From Iris pallida (taxonomy: Eukaryota; Streptophyta; Magnoliopsida; Asparagales; Iridaceae), in NCBI GenBank assembly GCA_029216955.1, contig JANAVB010003999.1, positions 3,729,999-3,793,998 of the forward strand: DNA of 64,000 nucleotides, read 5' to 3'. The notes below the pieces were generated by a model, which was not told the origin of the DNA, did not search any database, and saw nothing but the letters and a program-made list of their open reading frames with translations. The translations under genes and the position numbers were made by a program. This document shows, in pieces, positions 1 to 11,839 of this stretch; position 1 is the stretch's first letter, and each line of letters starts with the position of its first letter.

Positions 1-433
1 GGAATGGAAGGGAAAGGAAATTAATTTTTTGACATTTTCTTTCCTTTGAAAAATTATAATTTCTATTGATTTTTTTTCCGATGTTTAAAAATGTCAAAAT
101 TTTTGAAAATAATAGTGAATACTTAATATGGAAAGTGATTCCTTGTTTCGATGGATGAAATTATTTTTTCTTCTTAATTTCTCTTACATTGAAAATCACT
201 TTCCTTAATAACTTTTTTTTTTTTTACCAACCTGACGACTTCGCAAACCAAACGAAACCTAAAGTAAGACTATAGAGACGAAATTCTTCCATGGCCAAAA
301 TGCCAATATTTACTCTGGTTACAAACTAGTAAGTAGTATAAGATGTGACAATTAAAATTAATATAAAATGGAACTTGATTTGGTAAGAAACATTGGACAT
401 TGGACACTGGTATAACTTAGTAAGCAATAAGTC

Positions 434-486
<53 letters not shown>

Positions 487-905
487 GATGAGAAAGGCTG
501 GTTGTAATTTGTTTTATTTCTGTTTTTTTGAATAATAATAATTACCATTCATCAAAAAAAAATATATATATTCCTCTCGTAAATTTTTAGCTCCGTTCCT
601 GCTCAGATACATGAAGTAAAATATTGCAATTCATGTAGCATTATACAATGAATAAATATTAGCCAATATTAGCAATAAGAATAATAATAATAATGGTGAT
701 TATTTTCTTTTCTTTGAAGATACAAATAACAATTACTTAATCAACAAACAACTTTGTTTGCCGAATTCATGATGGACCGTGCACAATAATCGTGGACGTG
801 ATTCTTCATTGGTGGAGATGGGTCCTCTCCTAACCAGGTGGCATAAATTAATGGAGGACCGTCACGTCTGTTCCATGAGGTTTCCTACTCGATCGAAATA
901 TTCGA
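1..905. other. AT-rich intergenic DNA downstream of the pectinesterase gene
   Basis: No coding region is supported here. The stretch is strongly AT-rich and contains a (TA)n microsatellite at about 438-483 and short homopolymer runs. The final ~150 bases would be the 3' flank or 3' UTR of the minus-strand pectinesterase. No clear polyadenylation site could be fixed by eye. Confidence 0.6.
438..483. repeat. (TA)n microsatellite
   Basis: Uninterrupted TA dinucleotide run in AT-rich flank. Confidence 0.9.
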
Positions 906-2891
906 TCACAGCCCGCTGGAGTAGGGCACACCAGTCTGCGGCAGCCAGTTATCACCGAGCACGAAGCTGCTCACGGTGAAGTTCACCGCATCGGCGCTGT
1001 CGATCACATGGTAACCCGCCCACGCAACCCTCTGGCTGGTGTCCGAGCCCGGACCCGTGTTGTTGAACTCGGCATAGTACAATGTGCTCAGCGCGAAGTC
1101 CCCGTTCCATGGCAACCACCCCGCCGGATCGACCAGGCCGTCCACGAACGACGACATGATCACCGTCCTCGAGTACTCCTTCCACGGCCTGCCGAGGTAC
1201 GTCGCGGTCGACCCGCCCGTCGACGCGGCGAGGTCCGCCGCGGCGGCCAGCGTGCACCCCTGGATCGACGTGCCCGTGTTCTGGTTCGGGTCGGTCCGCC
1301 CCTGCGCGGTGATCGTGTTGCTCTGCCCCTGCATCGGCAGCCGGGAGTATATGTTGCAGCCCTGCAGCACGACCGCCGCGTTGCCGAAGATGTAGTCGAC
1401 CGTGCCGTACACGTCGCACTCGCGGTAGAACTGCCTCATGGAGTGGGTGTAGAGCGTGTCCTGGTAGCCCTCGAAGCTGCAGCGGTAGAACGTGGAGAGG
1501 TCGGCACCGCTGCGGACCGCGACCGCCTGGTGCTTGGCCGCGCCCGCGGTGTTCTGGAACGTCATGTTGACTGCTACGAACCCTTGGCCGACAACAGCTG
1601 TAACAAGAAGATCAAAAAATTTCAAAGATTGAGACGTGCACATTAGCAAGTTAAAAATTAGGACGGCCCTATTTTGTACGTATTTTTTGTGACCGTCAAT
1701 TAATCTACCGTCACGTGTCGACCACCTAATGGAGAAGAGTTTCAAATTTTGTGCAGGCAAAATATTATTTTCGTAAAAGTTTAAGTTAGTGTTTCATGAA
1801 TGCATGCACCGACCAAATGTAGCCGAGTTGAAGGTTGTCCATCCGTCCGCGTTGTTGTGGTCGCCGGTGACCACCGTCTGGTTGATCCCGTCTCCGACCA
1901 TCATCAAATACTTCTTCTTTTTCGTGATCGACACGTACTCCGGGTACACCCCGGCGGTCACGTATATGAGGTAGTAGCCGTCGCTGCCGTCGGTGTTGTT
2001 CGGGGCCGAGTTGACCGCGTCGGTGATGGTGGTGAAGTTTCCGGTCCCGTCCTGGCTCACCACCACGATGTCGGTGGCCATGATCGCGTCGGACGAAGAA
2101 GACGACTGGAGGAGTCTGCGGCCGGAAGCCCTCTCGAAGAGCTTGCCGCCGCCGTGGCTCGTCGATACTTTAATTGGCAGGCCGCCCGGGCTTCCCTCAT
2201 TTTCGAGGAGTTCATGGAAGAGCAAGCTTCTCCCCTTGTGGCCGCCCCTGCCGCCGCCCCCGCCGCCGCCCCTCCTTCTTCTAGGAATCCTGGCGTGCCG
2301 GAACCCCTGGCGGTTGAAGAACTTCTGCTTCGGGGCCCACGCGTGGGTGAAGAGGCCGAGGGAGACGCTGTAGAGATCGGTGCCGTTGGAGAGGGCGGCG
2401 GAGAGGGCCTTGCTAGCCCCGGGAGAGACGTCGTCGAGGCCGTCGAGGCAGGTCTGCTGGTTGGTGATGAGGGCGGAGAGCGAGGTCTGTAGCGTGTCGG
2501 CTTGGGAGTCGGGGAGGACGGCGGCGGTGGAATTGAGGGTCGAGCAGGCGGAGGAGAGGAAGTCAACGTTGAGGCCCAGGAGGAGCTGGCAGTCCTGGAG
2601 GGCTCTGACAGCAGGCTGGGACAGAGCGCTGGAGCTTCCGGCGAGGTAGCGGTCGATCGCGTCGAGGTAAAAATAGGTCCTGGAGAGGGACTTGGCGAGC
2701 GAGAAGCGGCCGTAGAAGTAGAGGTTCCCGGAGCCCTGGGGCGGGAGGACGGACCTGCAGAAGGCGGGGTTGGGAGTCAGGCTGCAGGCGCCGCCGGGGG
2801 TTACCGGGTTCGACGGAGGGGCGGCGGAGGCGGATGGAGTGCAGAGGAGGGAAAGCAGGAGGAAGAAGGAGAGGGGGAGTGAGGCTGCCAT
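906..2891 (-). CDS. pectinesterase / pectinesterase inhibitor (type I PME), two exons
   Basis: Joined minus-strand exons 2891-1814 and 1597-906 encode 589 aa, the usual size for a type I PME. The enzyme removes methyl esters from homogalacturonan in the cell wall. Seen: a signal peptide at residues 1-23; a Cys-containing PMEI pro-domain at about 35-185; an unusual Arg/Gly-rich linker at about 203-222; an RRLL processing motif at 258-261, where subtilases cut in this family; and the catalytic domain from about 275. Active-site blocks are GVYPE (314), QAVAVR (383), QDTLY (405), DYIFG (427, acid/base Asp) and LGRPWK (494, substrate Arg). The 216-bp intron (1813-1598) has GT..AG ends and interrupts the codon after NSATF, a conserved position. 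I chose Met at 2891 because its context is good and the upstream Met at 2909 lies very close to the TATA box. No lesion is visible, so the gene is probably functional. The exact paralogue cannot be named. Confidence 0.93.
1598..1813 (-). other. intron of the pectinesterase gene
   Basis: Donor G|GTCGGT and acceptor TTACAG|CT. Splicing restores a GCT Ala codon and joins NSATF to AVVGQGF, the continuous sequence known in this family. The intron is AT-rich compared with the GC-rich exons. Confidence 0.9.
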
Positions 2892-2940
2892 GGCTTTTAG
2901 GGTTTGCATGGATAAGTGATAAGGAAGAGGCTTAGGGAGG

Positions 2941-2948
2941 CTTATATA
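2941..2948 (-). promoter_or_regulatory. TATA box of the pectinesterase gene
   Basis: TATATAAG read on the minus strand, about 50 bases upstream of the preferred ATG at 2891. This suits a transcription start near 2915. Confidence 0.6.
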
Positions 2949-3164
2949 AGCAACTTCAGGGCTAATAGTCAATATAAGTGATCCTTATTCCTCCTAAGTC
3001 CAGCTGGTTTCACCAAACATTTTAGTAGTAGTCAAACCAATACTTAGTTCACCAAATAAAATTTAAGGAGAATAGAATTAAAATGACATAAGTAGAATGT
3101 TGACAAATTAGTTTTAATTAAGTATTACTTAACTATTTTGTATATGAGTAAATGCTATTTCTGT

Positions 3165-3486
3165 CTCCAAAATATTCCTCCAAAGTATCCTTTCTTATGT
3201 GACTGTTTATGACGTGTCGTCTGACATGACAACTGACAATATAAATTTAAAAATTAACATTAAAACTAATATTGATATTAATATTAAAATTAATATTAAC
3301 ATATATTAACATTAAATGTTAAAATTAAAATTAACATTAACGTTAATATTAACATTAATGTTAACATTAACTTTAAAATTAAAATTAAAATTAATATTAA
3401 AATATTGGTTAATTAATTTTTTGGGTTATAAATTTTTAAGTTAGCTGTCACTTAAGGAGGAATTACTTTGAGGAACATTTTGGAGG
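3165..3486. mobile_element. MITE-like element with inverted ends and an ATTAAC-rich core
   Basis: The left end CTCCAAAATATTCCTC and the right end (reverse complement CCTCCAAAATGTTCCTC) form terminal inverted repeats of about 22 bases. Between them is a degenerate array of ATTAACATT/ATTAAAATT (about 3240-3410). A related copy lies at about 45459-45796. No coding capacity. The target duplication is not clear. Confidence 0.65.
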
Positions 3487-4176
3487 TACGATACTTGTAT
3501 ATACATATATAGATGTACTTCAAGAGTTTAAATCGCCTGCTCTATTAAATAGGTGTAATAGAGGAGTTGGAACATATCACATGGATCTGGTATTATCCAG
3601 TTCAAATTTCAAATATGAAGCCTTAGGCTAATGGAACTTCTGACGATTGAGGAATATAGAGGTTGGGAAGAACAATTATTAAAAATCTTGTATATGTAAT
3701 AGGAAAAATGCTAGGGTTCAACATTGAATATGTTTCAAAAATATCTTTCTCCTACCTTAAAACATTCACCATCTCAAAACTAATTTATTTTAAAATATTT
3801 TATACTATTTTAAAATGAATTGTCATACAAATATATATTTTAAAATGAGGGGAAAAATACATGGACAAAAGACAGGTGCATGCGCCAAGTCTAAGTAGTT
3901 GTTTAAGTTCAAAAATTAAAGAGTAATTAGCTTTGAGATAATAACTAAAGAGTTATTATTTATGTGGCTTGATGATTTTGAAGATTTAGAGCTTGGATTT
4001 TATTTTTATTTTTGAGAAACGAGCTTGGATATTTGACCTTCTAGGTGGTCGTTGTGTGCCTAACTGATGCCTACTGGCTCTGTCTTTAAATGGTTTCATA
4101 TCATGAACTACCGGAAGTGGGCTATTGGTGAAATTAGCATGAAAATAAATATTTAATAATAATAATAATAATAATA

Positions 4177-4207
<31 letters not shown>

Positions 4208-4281
4208 GTGCACATAAAATGTATTCGTTTCTGTTGGTCCACATGTATATTACTCATGTGGACTATAATGGTACCATATGT
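3487..4281. other. AT-rich intergenic DNA
   Basis: No gene or recognisable element. It includes a (TAA)n/(TTA)n tract that folds back on itself at about 4155-4206. Confidence 0.5.
4155..4206. repeat. (TAA)n-(TTA)n palindromic microsatellite
   Basis: A run of TAA triplets passes directly into a run of TTA triplets, giving a perfect fold-back tract. Confidence 0.85.
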
Positions 4282-4334
4282 ATATAATAGTTGATGATTA
4301 TACATACGACTTAGAGTGCTCATTTCGAAGCCGC

Positions 4335-4421
<87 letters not shown>

Positions 4422-4479
4422 TGCAGCTTCGAAACGACTCAAAAATGAGCCGTCTAAGCCGTATGTATATCATCAACTG
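4282..4479. mobile_element. fold-back MITE with a TA/TG microsatellite core
   Basis: The left arm (TAGTTGATGATTATACATAC..., about 4288-4335) is the imperfect inverted copy of the right arm ending ...GTATGTATATCATCAACTG (about 4425-4477). Both arms carry a GAGCCGTCTAAGCCGT-like block. The centre is (TA)n at 4337-4378 followed by (TG)n at 4380-4420. Related half-copies lie at about 15207-15360, 16105-16160 and 62890-63020. Confidence 0.65.
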
Positions 4480-4714
4480 TTTGATTTAAAAAATTACAAA
4501 AAATTATAATTATAATTCCTTTTTTCCGTATAATCGAATATCCTATTTTTTATTTTTCTTTCTTGTAACCTAGTACCCCTCTTTTGTTCACATATATCCA
4601 TGACAAATTATAATTAAATTTTTATAAATCTTAAGTAAAACATAAATATATACACGAAATCTTAATTTAAGTTTAAATGTTTAAATTATATTTAAACATT
4701 GGAAGGAAGAAAAA

Positions 4715-4748
4715 AATATTTTACATGTAACACGCGTGCTTTTTCTAG
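4715..4748 (+). mobile_element. Helitron-type 3' terminus
   Basis: GTAACACGCGTGC, a small GC hairpin, followed by TTTTT and CTAG|T. This is the hairpin plus CTRR arrangement that ends Helitrons. The 5' TC end could not be identified, so the length is unknown. Confidence 0.45.
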
Positions 4749-5306
4749 TTATATAAACGAACTCATCAGTTTTTAACGTTATTGTTTTTTTTTTTCTTCA
4801 GTTTTAATATTTTTTTCATCATCGGGACCATAGCTCAATCCTAAGACTGTCCACCCCCAGTCGCGCCTTAGCCTTGTATACCTCTCCTCATTGACCGCTA
4901 GGTTCATTACTCACTAGGGTGGGCGTTGAATCCGACACGTAGAATAATTTCTCATGTTTAGGAGAGTTTTGATTCTCCAAAAGTAAATTTTGAGGCAAAA
5001 ACTTTGGTTTTAATTTTGGTAAGCACTATTTGGGATTTGGTTTTAGTTTGGTTATGGCAAAATCAAACCAACAATTATCTGGTTTTAAAGAAAATGGCTC
5101 CGTTCAACAAAAACAAACTATAAACCAACATAATCTAATAAAATTGTCTCTATTTTGTTGTTTCGTTTTTGTTTTCTTTCCTCTCATGAAACTAACATTT
5201 ATATATTATTTTTGCTTCCTTTCTTATGATAATTGTACTATGTTAATAAGATTAAATTTTAAATTTGATTAGCTTTTAAAAAAATGAAAGCAGAAAAGTA
5301 ACGATT
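4749..5306. other. intergenic DNA next to element A
   Basis: No supported gene. The open frame near 5030-5272 looks like chance. Confidence 0.5.
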
Positions 5307-5311
5307 ATATG
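5307..5311. other. left copy of a 5-bp target duplication (ATATG) of element A
   Basis: ATATG directly precedes the LTR end TGTTGGG. The same five bases follow the truncated right end at 12804-12808. Confidence 0.6.
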
Positions 5312-6113
5312 TGTTGGGAAAGAAGCGCGGAAACCTTTCCCCAAACCGGAGAGTACCTGCGAGAGGACCGAGCAATACAACGCACGAACCCAAAAATAGC
5401 CACACAAAAACAATCACGCAGACACAGAGAATTTTTGACGTGGAAACCCTTGCGGGAAAAAAAAACCACGGGACGATCGGAGTCCAACCCTGAGAAGCCT
5501 CCACTAATGGAATAGAAGAATTACACCCTCTACAAACTCCTCCCGATCCAAATCGGATCCCCACAACACTCAGAGATAAGAACAATGATTACAAGGCTAC
5601 GAAGAGCGAGAACGACGAGTAGAGATTACCCGAACACGAGCTCCTTCGAAAACGACCTTCAATCCTCCGTCTTCTTCTCCGAAGTTGTAATGGCACTCTT
5701 GCCTCCTTCTCTCTCAAACTTGTGTTGTCCAATGCGATTATACGATAATGAATTAGGGTTGAGAAAACTCAATATATCTCCCTAATCCCGCAACCAACCT
5801 GGACCGTTGGATTAGATCCAATGATGAAAACTCATCCTGAAATCCGCTTCAGCCCCCCGACACACAGAGTTCGGCCAGAACTCTGTGTGGGACAACCAGC
5901 ACTGGGTGGCCAAACCCTGGAACGGCCAGACCGAGTTCGGCCAGAACTCGGCCTGGGACCGAGTTCGGCCCGAACTCGGCAGACTTGGTCCAGAACCCCC
6001 TTTGGGGCAGCAGCAGCAGTAACAACTACTCCCGAGCTTCTCCGACATCGAACGGCGCTCGTCGCACTCCGGGATCTTCTCCACATAGGTTGGGAACCCC
6101 ACCCACTCCAACA
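5312..6113 (-). repeat. LTR 1 of element A (outermost, downstream)
   Basis: 802 bp with complete TG..CA ends. It is joined to LTR 2 through AATA (6114-6117) with no internal region between them. Confidence 0.9.
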
Positions 6114-6117
6114 AATA

Positions 6118-6913
6118 GGGAAAGAAGCGCGAAAACCTTTCCCCAAACCGGAGAGTACCTGCGAGAGGACCGAGCAATACAACGCACGAACCCAAAAATA
6201 GCCACACAAAAACAATCACGCAGACACAGAGAATTTTTGACGTGGAAACCCTTGCGGGAAAAAAACCACGGGACGATCGGAGTCCAACCCTGAGAAGCCT
6301 CCACTAATGGAATAGAAGAATTACACCCTCTACAAACGCCTCCCGATCCAAATCGGATCCCCACAACACTCAGAGATAAGAACAATGATTACAAGGCTAC
6401 GAAGAGCGAGAACGACGAGTAGAGATTACCCGAACACGATCTCCTTCGAAAACGACCTTCAATCCTCCGTCTTCTTCTCCGAAGTTGTAATGGCACTCTT
6501 GCCTCCTTCTCTCTCAAACTTGTGTTGTCCAATGCGATTATACGATAATGAATTAGGGTTGAGAAAACTCAATATATCTCCCTAATCCCGCAACCAACCT
6601 GGACCGTTGGATTAGATCCAATGATGAAAACTCATCCTGAAATCCGCTTCAGCCCCCCGACACACAGAGTTCGGCCAGAACTCTGTGTGGGGCAACCAGC
6701 ACTGGGTGGCCAAACCCTGGAACGGCCAGACCGAGTTCGGCCAGAACTCGGCCTGGGACCGAGTTCGGCCCGAACTCGGCAGACTTGGTCCAGAACCCCC
6801 TTTGGGGCAGCAGCAGCAGTAACAACTACTCCCGAGCTTCTCCGACATCGGACGACGCTCGTCGCACTCCGGGATCTTCTCCACATAGGTTGGGAACCCC
6901 ACCCACTCCAACA
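6118..6913 (-). repeat. LTR 2 of element A (3' LTR of the gag-pol unit)
   Basis: 796 bp, almost identical to LTRs 1 and 3. The end facing LTR 1 lacks the terminal TGTT (plus-strand reading) and begins GGGAAAGAAGC. Confidence 0.9.
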
Positions 6914-6915
6914 AA

Positions 6916-6926
6916 TCTCCCCCTTC
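6916..6926 (-). other. polypurine tract of element A
   Basis: GAAGGGGGAGA on the minus strand, immediately upstream of the 3' LTR. This is the plus-strand DNA primer used in reverse transcription. Confidence 0.75.
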
Positions 6927-6930
6927 ACAA

Positions 6931-9900
6931 CTATGGGGAGGACGTCGTCATCCCGACGACCTGCCTGCAGTACTCAAACTTCCCCCTTGGTAGAATCTTC
7001 GTGAACATATCAGCTCCGTTGTCATCTGTATGCACCTTCTCAAGCTCCGCGTCCTTCTTCTCAACCACATCCCGTATCCAATGATACCGAGTCTCGATGT
7101 GCTTGGACCGGCTATGAAACGTCTGATTCTTCACAAGATGGATAGCACTCTGACTGTCGCAAAGCAAAGTATACTGCTCTTGCTTCAGTCCCATTTCCTG
7201 CAACAGCTTCTTCATCCACAACAGCTCCTTGCAAGCCTCCGTCGCCGCAATGTATTCCGCCTCCGTCGTCGACAAGGCAACACACTTCTGCAACCGCGAC
7301 TGCCACGACACTGCTCCTCCCGCAAACATCATCACGTAGCCTGAAGTCGATCGTCTCGTGTCTACATCTCCAGCCATATCAGCGTCGGTATATCCAACCA
7401 GCTTCGGCTCGTCACCACCAAAGGAAAGTCTCCAACCAGCAGTGCCCTGAAGATATCGTAGAATCCACTTGACCGCACTCCAGTGTACCCTTCCAGGATT
7501 CGAAAGATACCTGCTAACCGTACCAACTGCATGAGCAATATCTGGCCTCGTACACACCATGGCATACATAAGGCTTCCCACAGCTGAGGCATATGGAACC
7601 CGCTCCATATCTTTCTTTTTGTCCTCGGTAGATGGACACTGCTCCTCAGTGAACTTAAAGTGAGCCGCGAGGGGGGAACTCACTTTCTTCGACCCGTCCA
7701 TCCCGAAACGCTGAAGTACCCGGTGAATGTACTTCTTTTGGGACAAGTGTAGCAGCTTGGACTCTCTCTCTCGGCTGATCTCCATCCCAAGAATAGTCTT
7801 CGCTGCGCCCAAATCCTTCATAGAGAAGGCCGCGCCCAGTTGGCGCTTCAACTCCGCTATCCTAGTGGCATTCCGACCCACTAATAGCATATCATCAACA
7901 TAGAGCAATAAGATGATAAAATCATCATCGGCAAAATACCTCACAAATGCACAATGGTCCGACGTCGTCCGTGCATAACCATGCTCCCCCATAAACGACT
8001 CGAACTTTCTGTACCACTGCCTCGGAGCCTGCTTCAGACCATACAAGCTCTTCCTCAATCGGCAGATCAAATGTGACTTGCCCTTCTCACAGAATCCCTC
8101 CGGCTGCTCCATGTACAACTCCTCCTCAAGATCACCGTGGAGGAACGCCGTCTTCACGTCCATCTGCTCGACCTCTAAGTCGAAACTGGCTGCTAATGCT
8201 AGCACCACCCGAATAGACGAATGCTTGACGACAGGCGAAAAGATTTCATCATAATCCACACCTTTCCGCTGACCGTAGCCCTTGACTACCAGCCTCGCTT
8301 TGTATCGAGGGCGAGTAGCATCATCCGTCTGCTTCACTCTGAACACCCATCGATTCTTCAAAGCCTTCTTGCACTTTGGCAACCGCACCAGATCATAAGT
8401 AGAATTGGTGTGCAAGGAACTCATCTCCTCCTGCATAGCCACCATCCACTCTTGCCTGTGTTCGTCTTCCATAGCCTCTGCGAAACTTTCGGGCTCTCTC
8501 CCGTCAGTCAATAGCACATACTCATCCGGCGAATATCTCGTAGATGGTCGACGATCCCTGTTGCTCCTTTTCAGTGGAGCCACTGGTGCTGGCTGTATAC
8601 CGACAGCCTCCTCCCCTTCAGGAACTGCCTCCCCGGTATGCTCATCCTCCTAAGGGACACCCTGACCACCATCAGCAGGCTGATGATCAAGGTTGGGAGC
8701 AACTCCATGTACCGGCTCCCCCATAACTGGATCCTCCGCGATGTCCTCTGGAAACTGCTCGAAGCGAAATGACTCTAACTCAGGCAATTCCTCAGCCTCA
8801 GAAGGCGTCTCGGAATCCTGAGTGTTGGTCATGGTCTGATCCTCGACGAACACCACGTCCCTGCTTCTGTAGAGCTTTCCTTCCACTGGGTCGTAGAGTC
8901 TATAGCCAAACTCATCCCGACCGTAGCCGACAAAGACGCATCGCCTCTTCTTCGGCTCAAGTTTGGTCCTCTCGTCCTTCGGTACATGCACGAAGGCTTT
9001 ACAACCAAACGCCCGCAGGTGACTGTATGACGGCTCCTTGCCGTACCATACTTTGTCAGGCACATCACCCTGCAAAGGAGCACTAGGAGACAAATTAATA
9101 ATATAAGCAGCTGTGAGAAGAGCCTCACCCCAATAACTGTCCGGCAAGTTTGCTTCTGACAGCAAACACCGCACCCTCTCCATCAGTGTCCTGTTCATGC
9201 GCTCCGCTACACCATTGAGCTGAGGTGTCTTTGGCGGAGTCTTCTGGTGTCGTATCCTTGCTCTCTGCAATACGCATCAAAGGGACCGATGTATTCGCCG
9301 CCATTGTCGGACCGAACACACAACAACTTCTTGCCCGTCTCCCTTTCAACGGAGGCCTGAAACTCCTTGAAAGTAGGCAGCACCTGATCCTTGGTCTTTA
9401 AGGCATAAACCCAAACCTTCCTGGAACAGTCATCAATAAAAGTCACAAAGTAAGAAGCACCACCAAGAGATTTTACCTTCATAGGACCGCAAACATCCGA
9501 GTGAATCAACTCGAGCAACGCCGGCTTCCTCGAACTTGGGTGACTTTGGAAAGACACCCTATTTTGCTTCCCAGCCAAACAGTGCGTGCAATTCTCCAAC
9601 TTTGTAGACTTGAGCCCCGGAATCACTTTCCTGTTCACCAAGTAGCTCATCCCCTTCTCGCTGATATGGCCGAGCCGCCTGTGCCACAACTCGGTAGACG
9701 CGTCACTGACTGCGTTCACCTCCTGTGCCCCCTCTGCGCTCCCCTCCATATAGTAGAGACCGGACTTCTTGCTTCCTCTGGCAATCACCATCGAACCTCT
9801 GGAAAGCTTCCACTGACTGTTCCCGAAGAGACTGAAGAATCCCTCGTCATCCAACCTTCCAACCGACACCAGGTTGAAACGGATATCAGGGACATGACGA

Positions 9901-10958
9901 ACATCCTTGAGAACAAGAACCGCACCCGTCTTCGTTCTCAAATGCACATCTCCAACGACAACCGCCTTCGACACATCTCCGTTGCCCATCTTCAACACGC
10001 CACAGTCGCCTGTCGTGTAAGTGGCAAACAGTGCCCTATTGTGAGATACATGTGCTGAAGCCCCTGAGTCCACCAGCCAAGAATTGTCATCGCAGGCGAG
10101 GTTAGTAATGACCTCATCACCTACGACGATCACATCGCCTCCATGCATCGAGGCCGCCGCTGTAGTGTTCTCTTCTTGCTTCCCCTTGTCGCCCTTCTTT
10201 TCTCTCTTCCAAGCGAAACAATTCCGCTTGATATGGCCCTTCTTACCGCAATGATAACACTCTGAGTCCTCGTACCGACCTTTGGACTTCCCCCTGCTCT
10301 TGTCTCTGCCACCACCTGGACCCCTGCTTTTGCCCCTTCCGCGGCTCTCTGAAACAAGTGCCTCTGAGTGGTGGGATGTGGATGAAGTGCCCTGAGAACG
10401 TCTCCGCATCTCTTCATTCAACACCCCGCTCTTGGCAAACTCCAGACTGACCACGCCCTCTGGAGCAGAAGCGATCATAGATACTCGTACGGTCTCCCAC
10501 GAGTCTGGCAAGGTACACAGCAGCCACAGTCCCTGAACTTCGTCGTCGAACTTGACTCCCATAGAAGATAGCTGGTCAACCACGCCCTGGAACTCACTCA
10601 AGTGATCCGAAATAGACGCCCCATCCTTGTACCGCAGACCCATCATCGTTCGGATCAGGAACAACTTGTTTACCCCGGTCTTCTTCGCATACAAGGATTC
10701 CAGCTTATCCCACAACGTCTTCGCGTGCTCAATATTGGCAACGTGATTGTACACGTTCTCATCAACAAACTGCCGTATGTACCCACACACCTGTATGTGC
10801 TCGAACTTCCAGTCCTCCTCGGATTTATCACTGGGCCTCTCGGTTGCAAACACATGTAGATGCAGCTTCTTGACAAATAGCAAATCCTTCATCTTGCTCC
10901 GCCAATAATGATAGTTTGTGCCATTGAGGTTCACCATGCGCACCGGCTTCGCGTCCAT
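6931..10958 (-). pseudogene. gag-pol polyprotein of copia element A (one frameshift, one stop)
   Basis: Copia-order polyprotein with Met at 10958. Seen in order: gag; a CCHC knuckle at residues 234-247 (CYHCGKKGHIKRNC); protease with DSGA (297-300); the integrase HHCC region (LWHRRLGH to CTHC, about 424-460); the integrase core (IHSDVCG, VRSDNGGEY); QLNGVAERMNRT; reverse transcriptase with YVDDMLL; and RNase H with TEAEYIA. Two lesions break it. A one-base deletion near 9256 lies between the DNGGEY and QLNGVAE blocks. An in-frame TAG at 8650-8652 lies in the integrase-RT linker; the downstream frame stays open to 6931. Everything else looks well kept, so inactivation is recent. It cannot make the full polyprotein without suppression. 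Confidence 0.93.
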
Positions 10959-11007
10959 CTCTTCTCTCTGGTTCCTCTGTCAACTCCTGACACCCTTTGA
11001 ACCCAAA

Positions 11008-11019
11008 GCTCTGATACCA
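11008..11019 (-). other. primer-binding site of element A (initiator Met tRNA)
   Basis: TGGTATCAGAGC on the minus strand, three bases inside the 5' LTR. It is the standard complement to the 3' end of tRNA-iMet. Confidence 0.9.
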
Positions 11020-11022
11020 CTC

Positions 11023-11822
11023 TGTTGGGAAAGAAGCACGGAAACATTTCCCCAAACCGGAGAGTACCTGCGAGAGGACCGAGCAATACAACGCACGAAC
11101 CTAAAAATAGCCACACAAAAACAATCACGCAGACACAGAGAATTTTTGACGTAGAAACTCTTGCGGGAAAAAAACCACGGGACGATCGGAGTCCAACCCT
11201 GAGAAGCCTCCACTAATGGAATAGAAGAATTACACCCTCTACAAACTCCTCCCGATCCAAATCGGATCCCCACAACACTCAGAGATAAGAACAATGATTA
11301 CAAGGCTACGAAGAGCGAGAACGACGAGTAGAGATTATCCGAACACGATCTCCTTCGAAAACGACCTTCAATCCTCCGTCTTCTTCTCCGAAGTTGTAAT
11401 GGCACTCTTGCCTCCTTCTCTCTCAAACTTGTGTTGTCCAATGCGATTATACGATAATGAATTAGGGTTGAGAAAACTCAATATATCTCCCTAATCCCGC
11501 AACCAACCTGGACCGTTGGATTAGATCCAATGATGAAAACTCATCCTGAAATCCGCTTCAGCCTCCCGACACACAGAGTTCGGCCAGAACTCTGTGTGGG
11601 TCAACCAGCACTGGGTGGCCAAACCCTGGAACGGCCAGACCGAGTTCGGCCAGAACTCGGCCTGGGACCGAGTTCGGCCCGAACTCGGCAGACTTGGTCC
11701 AGAACCCCCTTTGGGGCAGCAGCAGCAGTAACAACTACTCCCGAGCTTCTCCGACATCGGACGGCGCTCGTCGCACTCCGGGATCTTCTCCACATAGGTT
11801 GGGAACCCCATCCACTCCAACA
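11023..11822 (-). repeat. LTR 3 of element A (shared between the two internal regions)
   Basis: 800 bp, TGTTGG..CCAACA. It is the 5' LTR of the 10958-6931 unit and also the 3' LTR of the truncated upstream unit, which ends with the same polypurine tract next to it (11825-11835). Confidence 0.9.
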
Positions 11823-11839
11823 AATCTCCCCCTTCACAA

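Noticed and set aside
1008..1646. 212-codon plus-strand frame opposite the pectinesterase
   Set aside because: GC-rich antisense shadow of exon 2, with no independent support.
5030..5272. 80-codon plus-strand frame
   Set aside because: Low-complexity Phe-rich translation of AT-rich DNA with no support.
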